Shown in pieces: positions 1 to 12,143 of a stretch of DNA of 64,000 bases (within the stretch, counting starts at the first letter, position 1; the number at the start of each line of letters is the position of its first letter). The notes under the pieces were generated by a model, which saw nothing but the letters and a program-made list of their open reading frames with translations, was not told where the DNA came from and made no database searches. The translations under genes were made by a program, and so were the position numbers. The stretch is from Hibiscus mutabilis. Its lineage: Eukaryota > Streptophyta > Magnoliopsida > Malvales > Malvaceae. Location: NCBI GenBank assembly GCA_019671005.1, contig CM033718.1:30458508-30522507 (forward strand), given 5' to 3'.

Positions 1-41
1 ATGACAAGAATCCTGTAGGCTCCTCGAATGAAGGAGATAGT

Positions 42-1110
42 GTGAGGATGGAGCAGAATCCTCCTCAACAACAAGCTCAACATCGAGCTCAAGCTGTTAC
101 TCAACAGGAAGCTCCTGCTATCAATCTTGTGCAGCAAGAATGTCTTCTAAGTATGAAGGAGGTGTTCAATCATCTTGTAACTGCCTTAAAACAAGATCAT
201 CCTATTGCTCCTACTGTTGTTGTGCCAAATCGAGCCCCGATTGACAAGCTGGCTCAGCATTGGGACTATACCTTCACTGGCACCGATGAGGCTAATCCTG
301 AAGTAGTCAAGTACTGGTTAGAGGCCATTACTCGCATTCTGACTAAACAATTGCCATGTCCTAACGAGCATAAACTCGAGTGTGCCATCGCTCTATTGGT
401 AGATGAAGCACTGAGCTGGTGGGAAACCACTACCCTCACTACTCCTACGGAGTCTATTACTTGGAAGTTCTTCCTCGATGAGTTCAGGAAGAAATATATC
501 AGTGAACAATATTTAGCTGAACATCGAAAGCGATTCTTGTATCTTAAACAAGCTGGCCGACATATCGAGCAATACGTAAGCGACTTTTGCAAATATTGCA
601 AGTATGGGTCTGAATATATCAAAACCGAGGGCAACAAGTGCCAAATGTTCATCGATGGGTTAAATCATGAAATAAATCCTATATTCACTACTCTGGGAAT
701 CATCGATTTCCAAAATTTGGTAAACCAGGCCATTGCTATTGAGGCGAAGATGAAAGCCTCGGAAAGATGCAAGAGCGGACACTCCTAGAAGGATAAATGA
801 CCCAGGAGCGATGACAAGCCACACTGGCAGTCAAAGAAATACAAATATTCCAAGGGACACTCTTGGAACTATACCCCTAATCAGAAGAGTAATTACATCC
901 TAAAACCTCAAACGGTTATAAAGACTTCAGCCCCTGTTTCTATTCATAGCACGGGGAATCAGGATAAAGCTAATCAATACCCACTTTGCAAGTTCTGTCA
1001 GAAACATCATACTGGCCAGTGCAGAGCTCAATAGAATCTATACTACTCATGCAGAGCCTCTGATCATTATATCCAAGATTGTCCCCAGAATCCCAACAAG
1101 ACTGCAAATC
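42..1110 (+). pseudogene. gag: Chromovirus gag (T1)
   Basis: Capsid/nucleocapsid precursor that would package element RNA in cytoplasmic particles. The first 248 codons are open and contain the Retrotrans_gag core (WWETTT...TWKFFLDEFRKKYI, then FLYLKQ and the EQYVSDF stretch). A TAG at about 786 ends this frame. The same frame continues with a basic region and a zinc knuckle CKFCQKHHTGQC near 990-1022 (CX2CX3HX3C, the chromovirus form). The true start may lie to the left: the T2 copy begins 25 codons earlier relative to this ATG. Further stops in the zinc-knuckle region confirm a pseudogene. Confidence 0.88.
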
Positions 1111-1794
1111 GAGCTTCTGTAATTGCCAGCTCAGCTCCTCCTAACCGAAACAAAGCACCCAGACAAGCTCAGTCTGGGAATCAAGGGAAACAAAAGGGCC
1201 CCTATTCGAATGCTCAGATTCATCAAGAATCTCGAGCCCCTGCTCGTATGTACCACATTCGTGGTAAAGATGATAAAGAAGCTCTCGATGTTATCGCAGG
1301 TACCGTTGAGTTATATTTCAGTCATGAATATGCTTTAATTGATTCGGGGTCTAGCCATTCATTTTTTGTTCTGCCTTAATCAACAAGCTAAAATTAAAAC
1401 CCAAAATTATTGAATCAAATCTTATAGTTTCGAATCCATTAAGGGGAAAACACCCATTAACTTGCGCCACAAGCAAGCTCCCTTGATCATTCAAAATGTC
1501 CCCTTTCCTATTGATCTTTATGTCTTGCCATTTTGTGAATTTGATTTGATATTGGGGTTAGATTGGTTAAGTAAACACGAGGCCTGGGTAGATTGCCAAA
1601 ATAGGAGATTGTATCTCTGGGTTTTAGGGAAAGAATCTATTCTCTTAATAGATAAGAAACCAACCTCAATCTTTTCTAATATGATTCTTCAAGATGAAAT
1701 TGAATTCGGTTTGCCTAGCATGCATGTTGTTTCTGAATTCATTGATGTTTTTCCCGAGGAACTCCCTGGTGTCCCTCCAACTTGAGAAACAGAG
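1111..1794 (+). pseudogene. Chromovirus aspartic protease (T1)
   Basis: Retropepsin that would cut the Gag-Pol polyprotein. The catalytic triad DSG is seen at about 1341 in ALIDSGSSHSFF. The downstream conserved block LPFCEFDLILGLDWLSKHEA is intact at about 1527-1585 but lies in a different frame from DSG, so there is at least one frameshift near 1370. The linker to RT (EFIDVFPEELPGVPPT) is followed by a TGA at about 1783. Same order and spacing as in T2. Confidence 0.85.
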
Positions 1795-3079
1795 TTTGGG
1801 ATTGAAGTTCAGCCTGGAACAGCTTCGGTGTCCATTACACCCTATAGAATGGCACCTATCGAGTTGAAAGAATTAAAGAAGCAACTTTAGGAGTTGCAAG
1901 ATAAAGGTTTCATACGGCCTAGCACTTCTCCCCGAGGTGCTCCAGTCTTGTTTGTGAAAAAGAAAGATGGGACTATTCGGCTTTGTATTGAATATCGTCA
2001 GTTAAACAAGCTCACTATCAAGAATCGGTATCCCCTGTCCAGAATTGAAGATCTTTCTGATCAACTCAGGGATGCTTCTGTATTCTCTAAGATCGACCTT
2101 CGATCGGGGTACTATCAAATGAAAGTGAAAGAATAAGACGTACCCAAGACAACCTTTCGTACTCGATATGGCCACTTTGAATTACTCGTAATGCAATTTG
2201 GGTTAACGAATGCTCCAGCTACTTTCATGGATCTCATGAATCAGGTATTCAAGCCCTATCCTGACAAGTTCATGGTTGTATTCATCGACGACATCTTGGT
2301 GTACTCTCAAAATAAGGAGGAACATGCTAAACACCTCTGATTGTCTTGCAAACACTCCTAGAACATCAATTGTATGCCAAGTTCTCCAAATATGAATTCT
2401 GGCTACCAGAAGTTTCTTTCCTCGGCCACGTTATCTCGGCTGAAAGAATCAAAGTCGATCCAAGCAAGATTCAATCTATTCTAGATTGGAGACCTATGAA
2501 GAATGTAAGCAAGGTCTGAAGCTTTCTCGGTTTAGCTGGGTATTATAGAAGGTTTGTTAAGGGCTTTTCCTCCATTGCCGTAAGCCTTAATAACCTTACC
2601 CGCAAAGATACGCCTTTCATTTGGTCGGAGAACCAACAACAAAGCTTTGATCAACTTAAGTAAGCTTTGACTCATGCCCGGGTACTTATCCAACCAGAAT
2701 CGGACAAAGAATTCATTGTTTACAGTGGTGCTTCTCATCTAGGACTCGATTGTGTCCTGATGCAAGATGTGAATGTAATTACTTATGCTTCAAGGCAACT
2801 GAAGCCACATGAGTCTAATTATCCAACGCACGATCTGGAACTAGTAGCTATCGTATTTGCTTTCAAGATATGGAGACACTATCTATACTGAGAGAAATGC
2901 AATCTATTTCTGATCACAAAAGACTCAAATACCTCCTAACTCAGAAGGACTTGAATATGAGGAAAAGGAGATGGCTCGAATTACTTAGGGATTACGACTT
3001 GGTTATCGACTACCACTCGGGGAAAGCAAGCGTAGTTGCTGACGCCCTTAGTCACAGACCATACTCGAGTAACTCCTAA
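1795..3079 (+). pseudogene. Chromovirus reverse transcriptase and RNase H (T1)
   Basis: RT copies element RNA into DNA and RNase H degrades the RNA strand. Visible RT motifs: PRGAPVLFVKKKDGT, LCIEYRQLNKLTIKNRYPL, SKIDLRSGYYQMKVKE, and the active site as FIDDILVYS at about 2281. RNase H is read from about 2667 (YSGASHLGLDCVLMQD, then ASRQLKPHESNYPTHDLEL and the end block DYHSGKASVVADALSHRP). The first catalytic Asp of RNase H, seen as YSDAS in T2, is changed to YSGAS. TAG/TAA stops and frame changes near 1890, 2133, 2340 and 2660 break the frame. Confidence 0.9.
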
Positions 3080-3430
3080 ATCTAGAATTCTGATCAAATT
3101 CATTCGAATGGTGGCTTTCGTTGTTTTGAAAACAATGAATCTAGAGTTTCCTTAAGCTACAAATTACCATTCGAACACTCATTGAAAAGTAAACTACCAT
3201 TCGAAAATGAATTGTACCCAAAATACATGTAACCATTGAAATTGAGTCTTTCTTAGCTTGTAAGAAAGCATTCGAATAATGTCTTTTTCTTCAAGAAACG
3301 ATTCGAACAGTTCCTTGTATTACAAAAAATCTATTGAAAATCATTCTAATGACCTTGTTAATTCTTTCATAACTACTACGGTTATCAATGCTTATTTTTG
3401 ACTATCCAAGGGTCGAAAATTCTTCTCTAA
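3080..3430 (+). other. Spacer between RNase H and integrase (T1)
   Basis: About 350 bases with stops in all frames. It is held in the same place in T2 (12144-12486). It repeats the word CATTCGAA or close variants at least four times, the same palindromic core seen in the LTR of this family. No other feature seen. Confidence 0.55.
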
Positions 3431-4890
3431 ACTTCAAGTTCAATCCAATCTAGTTTCGAGGATCAAAGAACTTCAACAAGTTGATACAGATCTTCAGAAG
3501 ATCATGTCTAAGCTTACTTCTGATTCTAGCTCTGACTTCTCCCTCAAGTCAAATGGACTCCTCTATTTCAAAGATAGAGTCTTTGTTCCTAACAACGAAC
3601 AATTGAAGCGAGAAATGTTGCAAGAAGCACATCAAAGTTCTTTCTCGATCCACCCTGGATCGGTTAAGATGTATAAGGACCTAAAGCCACTATATTGGTG
3701 GCCAGGCATGAAATCTGCAATCACGAACTTTGTATCCAAGTGCTTAACTTGTCAAAGAGTCAAAGCTGAGCATCAAGTCCCTACTAGACTGCTCCAACCT
3801 ATTGATCTTCCCAGTGGAAGTGGGATCAAATTACTATGGACTTTGTCATCGGTCTTCCTTCTACTCCCTGAAAGAATGATGTTGTATGGGTTATTATTGA
3901 TAGATTCACTAAATCTACTCACTCCATCCTTGTTCGTACGAACATGAGCTTGGAAACCCTTGCCGAGTTGTACATCTGTGAAGTGATTCGGTTACACAGT
4001 GTGCCTACAACAATCATCTCCGATCGTGACCCTCGATTTGCTTCTCGATTCTAGAATTCTCTGCAGAATGCTCTAGAAGCTAAAGTACATCTTAGTATGG
4101 CCTTTCATCCTCAATCGGATGGCCAATCTGAGAGAATCATTCAATTTCTAGAAGATATGCTACGAGCTTGTGTTACCGACTTTGGGAAGAATTGGGAGAA
4201 ATCCCTACCTCTTGTAGAGTTTGCTTACAATAATAGCTATCAATCTTCTATTCAAATGGCACCATTCGAAGCTCTATAGGGTAGAAGATGTAGAACTCCT
4301 CTATGCTGGTCTGAATTGGGAGAGAACAAGATTTTAGGACCTTAATTGCTTCAGGAAACCGAAGAACAAATCAAGATAATTCACGATCGATTGGAGGCAG
4401 CTTTCGATAGATAGAAAGCGTGTGCTGACTTGAAAAGGAGAGACATCCAGTATGCTATTGGAGATAAAGTATTCCTAAAGGTCTCACCTTGGAAGAAAGT
4501 GCTCAGATTTGGAAGAAAAGAGAAGCTCATTCCCCGATACATTAGACCATTTGAAGTTGTTGAAAGAATTGGTCCAGTGGCCTATCCACTAGCTCTTCCT
4601 AGAGAGTTCGATGGAGTACACAAAGTCTTCCACGTTTCAATGCTCAGAAGGTATCGATCTGATCCTTCACACATCCTTTAGCTCAAAGAAGTAGAATTGA
4701 ATCATGATTTGTCCTACAAAGAAGAACCTATTCAGATTCTTGACTGAGAAGTAAGAAAGCTTCAGAACCAGATTGTTCCCCTTGTTAAGATCTTATGGAG
4801 AAACCATAAGGTGGAAGAAGCTACCTGGGAATATGAAGAAGTCACGAGGAAACAATATCCTCACCTATTCGATTCAGGTAAATTCGAGGA
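3431..4890 (+). pseudogene. Chromovirus integrase and chromodomain (T1)
   Basis: Integrase inserts the DNA copy into the genome. The HHCC zinc finger is read in EAHQSSFSIHPG and CLTCQRVKAEHQ (3630-3790). The catalytic Asp, Asp and Glu positions are all present but in different frames: MDFVIG near 3838, ISDRDPRFASRF near 4016 and HPQSDGQSERII near 4108. The block EFAYNNSYQSSIQMAPFEA follows, then the GPY-type tail (GDKVFLKVSPWK, VFHVSMLRRY). The last part, about 4735-4890, reads as a chromodomain-like stretch (VEEATWE near 4810). Stops at about 4279 and 4681 and frame changes make it inactive. Confidence 0.88.
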
Positions 4891-4899
4891 AGAATTTAA

Positions 4900-4914
4900 T
4901 TTAAGGGGGAGAAT
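4900..4914 (+). promoter_or_regulatory. Polypurine tract of T1
   Basis: The purine run TTAAGGGGGAGAAT lies directly before TGTAACACCCC, the LTR start. In this family the tract primes plus-strand DNA. The equivalent run in T2 is 13941-13955. Confidence 0.8.
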
Positions 4915-7011
4915 TGTAACACCCCTAAATAGGGCTTAGAATGTTACCACTATTTACAATTCCTAAATAGTTAAATCATTTTGAATTAAGTAAAGTCGAT
5001 TAAGGGTTGAATTGAATAATTAACAAATATGAATGCCAAATTAAAGGACTTAATTAGAAGAATGAATGAAGTAAAGTAACCAATTTAAAGTGACCAAATC
5101 GAAATGTATAGCAAATTGGGTAATTGCATGCTAAATTCTATGATTCCCTTAATGCCCTTGATTAAGTTAAGGTTAAGGATTAATTAAAGGACATTTTGGA
5201 CATTTCATAAATCCAATACAAGGGATTTCATCTTCATCCAATTCTTCATTATGCCGAAATTGAAGAAGAAATTAGGGAGAAAGAGAGTTTGAGAGATCAG
5301 CCATTGATGAAGGGAAACTAACCTTGCATGTATAGAATTTTGTAAGGAAATTAAAGCTAGAAGCAAAGTAAGTATGATTTTACTCTTGTTCAATCAAATA
5401 GGCAACTATGCTTATTGGCTTGGGTTGTTTTGATGATTATAGATGAAATTAACTATTGAATATGTTGTTAGATGATTGAATTGTTGTAGTATTATGTAAA
5501 TTTGGAGAATGAACACTAGGTATTATTCTGGAATTTATGTTTAAGTGATGGTGTAACAAAATTAGGTTGCTGGAAATTTGAAATGAGATGTTGTTGTAAG
5601 AATTGAATTGTTAGAACATGTAATTGAGCTATGGAATTAAGGAATTGAACATGATCATGATTAGGTAATGTAATTAAGGTGTTAAACAAGTTAAATTGTT
5701 AGTAACCAATGCTGGAAATGAAACATAAAAGTATGAACAATGTCATATAGCCTAGAAACTGTTTTAGTAAGAACAGATTGTGTAAACATGCAAAATTAAG
5801 CAACTTAACCAACTTACTATGTTTTGGTCACCTTGAAAAATGAATTAAAATTTCCTAAACATGTTTAGGATTTCATATGAAAAGAATTATATGGCCAAAA
5901 GATTGGTTAAACTAAATTAAAAATGTGAATAGGTGCAATCTGCCTAAATTTACTTTGTTCTGGGCAGTAACTTTGAAAATTCAAAAAAATTTGTATAGAT
6001 CAAATTCAGTGCTGAAATTTTAGTGGCATGATCCTTAGTATGTCTACTTTCATTAGGCGAAAACAGAACTGAAATCTGGGTCCTATGCTGGAAACTGTAA
6101 TTAGAAATAGCTGGACAGTGCAAATTGTCCAGACAGTGTAAATGCCCTGTATTTGAACAATAAACTGTATTAATTGGCTAAGAACTAAAATTCAAGCCTT
6201 ATATGGTCATAAATAAAATTTTGTAAGCTTTCCAACGGTGTAAATTAATCAAAATTATGACGTACGGATTAAAAGATATGACCATTTGAAGTGATAGTGT
6301 GCAAACTGCCAGGCGGCAGTGTCCTGGGCAGTTTGGGACTGTATTTGCACCAAGAAGCAAATTGTTTCCAAAACAGTTTTGGGACATTGTGATCTATCCA
6401 GTTATGTACTAAAATGAGGTAATAACAATTTAGAGGAACAAGTAAGTAATGCTTAAAAGAAAGCATAAAAACAATAGCTAAATGTTCGGTACAAATGTGG
6501 TAACATTGTTACTATATATGTGTGACATTATGTGCATGTTTTAATGAATTGTATGTGTTATGCTTGCTAGACCAAAGGCAGCAAGTTGTGGAAGAGGAAG
6601 AAAAGAGTGAACATCCCAAAGCAAGAGGCAAAGGGATTTGGATTCGAGACAAGTGATTAGCTAGGAGTATTGTGAGTGTAACTATCCTTAGGGTTAGGAC
6701 TTAGGTCCTAACCAGCCTTGCTATTGTCTTAATTCAATGACATTGCCATGTAACGTGACCTAATATATATTTGGCTAACTAAGGGAAGAATGATACGAAC
6801 GTCAACTTGTTTGATCCCATGAACTATTTGTTTACTTGAGTGTTAAGCAAATGAAATGAAATGCTTGACATGTTGCATTGCTTATGCCAATAGTATGAAA
6901 TGGCATGCTCGCTTGGAGAATAAGGTACGCACATTGCATACATATGAATGTGTTTGTGATTGATATACGTGGCTGGTTGAAATGAAATGAACAATGGTAC
7001 CGCCTTGTACT

Positions 7012-7031
7012 CATGCCATTCGAATGGCATG
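7012..7031. repeat. 20-bp perfect palindrome in LTR
   Basis: CATGCCATTC followed by its exact reverse complement GAATGGCATG, with no spacer. It is identical in the other LTR (15953-15972). Confidence 0.9.
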
Positions 7032-7200
7032 GATAGACTTGTCTTGGGAGTTAAGACTCCATAAGATTAAGGGCTTGGCTTTTGAATGGCATAATCATGT
7101 CTTGATTAATGGATTGTATAAAGCTTAAATGAAATTGATAATCAACAACCATGGTAGCTAGTTTGGATAGATAGGAGGGCATGCCTTAGAATCTAGAGCT

Positions 7201-7308
7201 CATATTGGCACTATAGTGCATATTGGCAGGACGGTGCATTTTTGCACGATGGTGCATATTGGCATGACGGTGCATATTGGCACCACAGTGCATATTGGCA
7301 CTTCGGTG
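7201..7308 (+). repeat. 18-bp tandem repeat, 6 units
   Basis: Unit CATATTGGCACTACGGTG with base changes, six in a row. The matching array in the T2 3' LTR (16142-16267) has seven units, so copy number changed after the LTRs separated. Confidence 0.92.
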
Positions 7309-8888
7309 CATATTGTTGAATATTTGATTATCTAGTGCACTACTTACCAAGGGTGTTATAAGATGAATTAATAACTTTAAATGAACATTTTTTGCCTTGG
7401 TTGTGTGATGTGAACATTACTTGTTTTGTAAGATTTTTGAATGAACATCCTTGCCTTGAAAGATAGCACGTGAATGATTGTATAACTAGTTACTTCACAT
7501 GAAAGAAATGCATAGATGATGTTGTTGTACAATAATGCCTACTTGGTACTTGGTGTTTTTGATTGCTTGTCTCTTAAGCAATAATTCAAATAGTATGTTA
7601 TGGATACATGATGGATGTTGCAATGTTGAATGTGTGATATGTGAAGCTTGCCTATGTTTATCCTTTTTATTCGAATAGTATGTGACATGTAGTGATGACT
7701 TTGATTCTTTGAAATACTTGTAATCTTGGATATGTATACATGAAATTGGTTAGCTTAGTGTTACCTCACTAAGTACATAACTTGTACTTACCACTCTACT
7801 CTTCATTCTTCCCATAATAGATTAAGGACACTTTCAAGAGGATATCTAGAGTTCAAAGCAACATTTTGAAGCAAGCTTGAAAGTATGATTTCATACTCTT
7901 TGTATGCTCCTAGTTTGGTGGCAGTAGAACTTGTAATAGGTAGCATTGATCATGCATTTTGTTGCGTGTTTAAGACTAGTATATGTAATGTTTTGTTGGG
8001 CCTATCATGTAACCAAATTCGATGACTTAAACTATGTATATAACTATGTTGGTATGTATATAAATAAGTAAGATGCTGCGCAAATTTGTGAAAGTAATTC
8101 AATGAATGTTGAAACCTTGAACGATTCAAACACTAGATCAATATCGTATGATCATGCATTTGTTCTTATTGCCATTGGTATGATTTGGAAATGCTTGGAT
8201 TGGAGCCAAGGTATGTACAAGCATGCATTAACAATGTTACTAGTTAAGGATGCCATGAAATAGTATGATTTGCTTGAAAAGGAAACAAATGAAATTTGTT
8301 AAGTGACCACCTAGTTATTCGAATAGGGTATATGCATATGTAATAAGGATGTAAACTGGGTCATGTCTAATAGAAACCTATTGTGAAGTATGCCATACAT
8401 GTCATTGTTGTTCGAATGGTGTATGGGTATTGAAATGGTATGGTAAATCCTATTATGATAGTGGTAACTTAGGAAATAAGTATGAAGCCTTGTATTGATC
8501 ATGTTGATTGGTTAACTAAGTAGTATCTTGAGATGCAAGTAAGCTAATTGAAAGAATAAAGTTATGCCTAGTTCTTGCTAATGGAATGAATATGTGATAT
8601 GTAAGTAGGTTTGTTAATTAAGCATGAAAAGTGGTAACCTAAATGCATACTTGAAATGAAATGAAAAGGAATAAATTTGTACCCTATTTGGTATGCCTAA
8701 TGTTTAAAAGTATGATTTGTATGTTTGTTTTATATGTCTTGTATGGTTGTGTTTATGTCACTTGCGTTGCAAGTCATGTATATCGAGGTTAATTGTTTGA
8801 CAAGTAACCTATCTCCTGCTTTGTTCTCGCTTTGGTAACACTCTTGAACTAGATTACGGCTAACTTAGGGATGGGGTGTTACATTTAT

Positions 8889-8901
8889 TTGTAATCAGAG
8901 C
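8889..8901 (+). promoter_or_regulatory. Primer binding site of T2 (tRNA-iMet type)
   Basis: TTTGTAATCAGAGC lies just after the LTR end. It matches the usual plant TGGTATCAGAGC primer site with changes at the left end. Minus-strand synthesis would start here. Confidence 0.75.
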
Positions 8902-9037
8902 TTTTTAGTCGGTTCTAGGACTAAACTAAGCTTATTTGCAACATATAGGATATTGTGCCACCTAGGAGACTTGATATAAGCTTGTATTGTTGCTTAAATG
9001 TGAAAACTAAGACTCTTATTGTTCTGATTGAACTAGA

Positions 9038-10180
9038 ATGTCAGAAACAAGACTTTCTCGGGATGATGAGAGTCCCATAGGCTCCTCGAATGAAGGAGAT
9101 AGTGTGAGGATGGAGCATAATCCTCCTCAACAACAAGCTGAACATCGAGCTCAAGCTGTTGCTCAACAGAATGCTCCTGCTATCAATCCTGTGCAGCAAG
9201 AATGCCTTATAAGTATGAAGGAGATGTTCAATCATCTTATAACTGACTTAAAACAAGATTATCCTATTGCTCCTATTGTTGTTGTGCCAAACCGAGCCCC
9301 GATTGACAAGATGGCTCTACATCGGGCCTATACCTTCACTGACACCGATGAGGCTAATCCTAAAGTAGCTGAGTACTGGTTAGAGGCCACTACTCCTATT
9401 CTGACTAAACAATTGCCATGTCCTGACGAGCATAAACTCGAGTGTGCCATCGCACTGTTGGCAGACGAAGCACTGAGCTGGTGGGAAACCACTACCCTGA
9501 CTGGTCCTACGGAGTCTATTACTTGGAAGTTCTTCCTCGATGAGTTTAGGACGAAATATATCAGCGAACAATATCTTGCCGAACATCGAAAGCGATTCTT
9601 GTATCTTAAACAAGCTGGCTGACCTATCAAGCAATACGTAAGCGACTTTTGCAAATATTACAAGTATGGGTCTGAATATATAAAAATTGAGGCCGACAAG
9701 TGCCGAATGTTCATCGACGGGTTAAATCATGAATTAAGCCCTATATTCACTGCTCTGGGTTTCACCGATTTCCAAAATTTGGTAAACTAGGCCATTGCTA
9801 CTGAGGCGAACATGAAAGCCTCAGAAAGACGCAAGAGAAGACACTCATGGAAGGACAAACGACCTAGGAACAATGACAAGCCACACTAGCAGTCAAAGAA
9901 GTCCAAACATTCCAAGGGACACTCTTCAAACTATACCCCTAATCAAAAGAGTAATTACATCCTAAAACCTCAAACGGTTGTAATGACTTTACCCTTGTTG
10001 CTTTTGTTGATAGCACGGGGAATCAGGCTAAAGCTAATCAATACCCACTTTGCAATTTCTACCAGAAACATCATACTGGCCACTGCAGAGCTCATCAGAA
10101 TCTATGCTACTCATATGGAGCCTCTAATCATTATATTCGAGATTGTCCCTAGAATCCCAACAAGGCTTCGAATCGAGTTT
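9038..10180 (+). pseudogene. gag: Chromovirus gag (T2)
   Basis: Capsid/nucleocapsid protein. The start ATG at 9038 opens MSETRLSRDDESPIG and lies about 150 bases after the primer site, so it is the likely native start. The core (LSWWETTTL...WKFFLDEFRTKYISEQYLAEHRKRFLYLKQAG) is closed by TGA at about 9620. The frame then goes on with KQYVSDFCKYYKYG, a basic stretch and the zinc knuckle region near 10048-10095, now broken by frame changes (the first Cys pair reads CNFYQKHHTGHC, so one Cys is Tyr). Paralogue of 42-1110. Confidence 0.88.
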
Positions 10181-10880
10181 CTGCAATTGCTAGCTCAGCT
10201 TGACCTAACCGAAACAAAGCACCCAGACAAGCTCAGCCCGAGAATCAAGGGAAACAAAAGGGCCACTATTCGAATGCTCAAACTCATCAAGAATCTCGAG
10301 CCCCTGCTCGTATGTACCACATTCATGGTAAAGATGATGAAGAAGCTCTCGATGTTATCACAGGTACCGTTGAGTTAAATTCCAGTCTTGCATATGCTTT
10401 AATTGATTCAGGGTCTACCCATTCATTTTTTTGTTCTGCCTTGATCAACACGCTAAAATTAAATCTCGAAATTATTGAAACAAATCTTGTAGTTTCGAAT
10501 CCATTAAGAGGAAAAACAACCATTAACTTGTGCCACAAGCAAGATCCCTTGACCATTTAAAATGTCCCATTTCCTATTGATCTTTATGTCTTGCCATTTT
10601 GTGAATTTGATTTGATATTGGGGTTAGATTGGTTAAGTAAACACGAGGCCTGGGTAGATTGCCAAAATAGGAGACTGCATCTCTTGGGTTTAGGGAAAGA
10701 TTCCATTCTCTTAATAGACAAGAAACCAACCTCAATCTTTGCTAATATGATTCTTCAAGATGAAATTGAATTCGATTTGCCTAGCATACCTGTTCTTTCT
10801 GAATTCATTGATGTTTTTCCTGAGGAACTCCCTGGTGTCCCGCCAACCAGAGAAGTAGACTTCGGGATTGAAGTTTAGCC
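10181..10880 (+). pseudogene. Chromovirus aspartic protease (T2)
   Basis: Retropepsin of the Gag-Pol polyprotein. The catalytic DSG is kept in YALIDSGSTHSFF (10393-10430). A stop follows near 10558, then the conserved block LPFCEFDLILGLDWLSKHEAW in an open stretch 10591-10878, ending in the PR-RT linker FPEELPGVPPTREVDFGIEV. The part holding DSG and the part holding the second block are in different frames. Confidence 0.86.
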
Positions 10881-10884
10881 TGGA

Positions 10885-12143
10885 ACAACTTCGGTGTCCA
10901 TTACACCTTATAGAATGTCACCTGTCGAGTTGAAATATTTGAAGAAGCTACTTCAGGAGTTGCAAGATAAAGGTTTCATGTGGCCTAGCATTTCTCCCTG
11001 GGCTGCTCCAGTCCTGTTTGTGAAAAAGAAAGACAGGACTATGCGGCTTTGTATTGAATATCGCCAGTTAAACAAGCTCACTATCAAGAACCGGTATCCC
11101 CTGCCCAGAATTGAAGATCTTTCTGATCAACTTAGGGATGCTTTCGTATTCTCTAAGATCGACCTTCGATCGGGGTACTATCAAATGAAAGTGAAAGAAC
11201 AAGACGTACCCAGGATAGCATTTTGTACTCGAATGGCATTACTTCGAATTCCTCGTAATGCCATTCGGGTTAATGAATGCTCCAGCTACTTTCTTGGATC
11301 TCATGAATCGGGTATTGAAGCCCTATATTGACAAGTTTGTGGTCGTATTCATCGACGACATCTTGGTGTACTCTCGGAATAAGGAGGAACATGCTAAACA
11401 CCTCCGAATTGTCTTGCAAACACTCCGAGAACATCATCTCTATGCCAAGTTCTCCAAATGTGAATTTTGGTTACCAGAAGTTTCTTTCCTTGGCCATGTT
11501 ATCTCAGCTGAAGAAATCAAAGTCGATCCAAGCAAGATTCAGTCTATTCTAGATTGGAGACCTCCAAAGAATGTAAGCGAGTTCCGAAGCTTTCTCGGTT
11601 TAGTCGTGTATTTAGAAGGTTTGAGGGCTTTCCTCCATTGCCACAAGCCTTACTAAGCTTACCCGCAAAGATACGCATTTCGTTTGGTCGGAGAGCCAAC
11701 AACGATGCTTTGATAAACTGAAGTGAGCTCTGACTCATGCCCCGATACTCATCCAACCATAATCGGTCAAAGAATTCACTGTTTACAGTGATGCTTCTCA
11801 TCTAGGACTCGGTTGTGTCCTGATGCAAGATGGGAACGTAATTGCCTATGCTTCAAGGCAACTAAAGCCACATGAGTCTAATTATCCAACGCACGATCTG
11901 GAACTAGCAGCTATCGTATTTACTCTCAAGATATAGAGACACTATCTATACGGAGAGAAATGCAATCTATTTACCGATCACAAAAGTCTCAAATACCTTC
12001 AAACTCAGAAGGACTTTAATCTGAGGAAAAGGAGATGGCTCGAATTACTTAAGGATTATGACTTGGTTATCGACTACCATCCAGGGAAAGCAAATGTAGT
12101 TCCTGACGCCCTTAGTCGCAGACCATACTTGGGTAACTCCTAA
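10885..12143 (+). pseudogene. Chromovirus reverse transcriptase and RNase H (T2)
   Basis: RT motifs run from VLFVKKKDRT and RQLNKLTIKNRYPLPRIEDL through KIDLRSGYYQMKVKEQD to the active site VVFIDDILVYS (about 11340-11370) and the thumb block SFLGHVISAEEIKVDP. The frame changes at 11230-11267, where a 12-bp perfect inverted repeat replaces the sequence seen in T1. RNase H is read from about 11720 (YSDASHLGLGCVLMQDGN, catalytic Asp kept) to PDALSRRP near 12115, with frame changes near 11600-11700 and a stop at about 11935. Paralogue of 1795-3079. Confidence 0.9.
11230..11267. repeat. 12-bp perfect inverted repeat within RT (T2)
   Basis: CGAATGGCATTA at 11230-11241 and TAATGCCATTCG at 11256-11267 with a 14-base loop. 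T1 has CGATATGGCCACTTT at the left arm, so only T2 is palindromic. The change adds one base and shifts the RT frame. Confidence 0.88.

Larger units (their letters stand above)
1..4914 (+). mobile_element. Chromovirus (Ty3/gypsy) interior T1, partial
   Basis: Internal domain of a Ty3/gypsy retrotransposon cut on the left by the window edge. Order is gag, protease, reverse transcriptase, RNase H, integrase and a chromodomain-like tail, then a polypurine tract and an LTR. The integrase-before-LTR order and the C-terminal chromodomain-like stretch define a chromovirus; the nearly 4 kb LTR points to Tekay/Del. Stops and frameshifts occur in every domain, so the copy is dead. It shares its 3' LTR with the 5' LTR of the next copy (T2), giving a tandem arrangement. 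Confidence 0.93.
4915..8883 (+). repeat. Chromovirus LTR shared by T1 (3') and T2 (5')
   Basis: A 3969-bp LTR. It starts TGTAACACCCCTAAATAGGG and ends GGATGGGGTGTTACA, so the ends are TG...CA with the inverted repeat TGTAACACCCC / GGGGTGTTACA. A polypurine tract precedes it and a tRNA-Met type primer site follows it. It contains an 18-bp tandem array (7201-7308), a 20-bp perfect palindrome (7012-7031) and several TTCGAA words. No coding potential. Compared with the T2 3' LTR it has an extra stretch of about 90 bases near 6110-6200 holding a small inverted repeat. The single LTR between two interiors suggests unequal recombination between LTRs. Confidence 0.93.

Noticed and set aside
266..652. 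128-codon open frame on the minus strand
   Set aside because: It lies exactly opposite conserved gag motifs and its counterpart opposite T2 gag is also open; a shadow frame.
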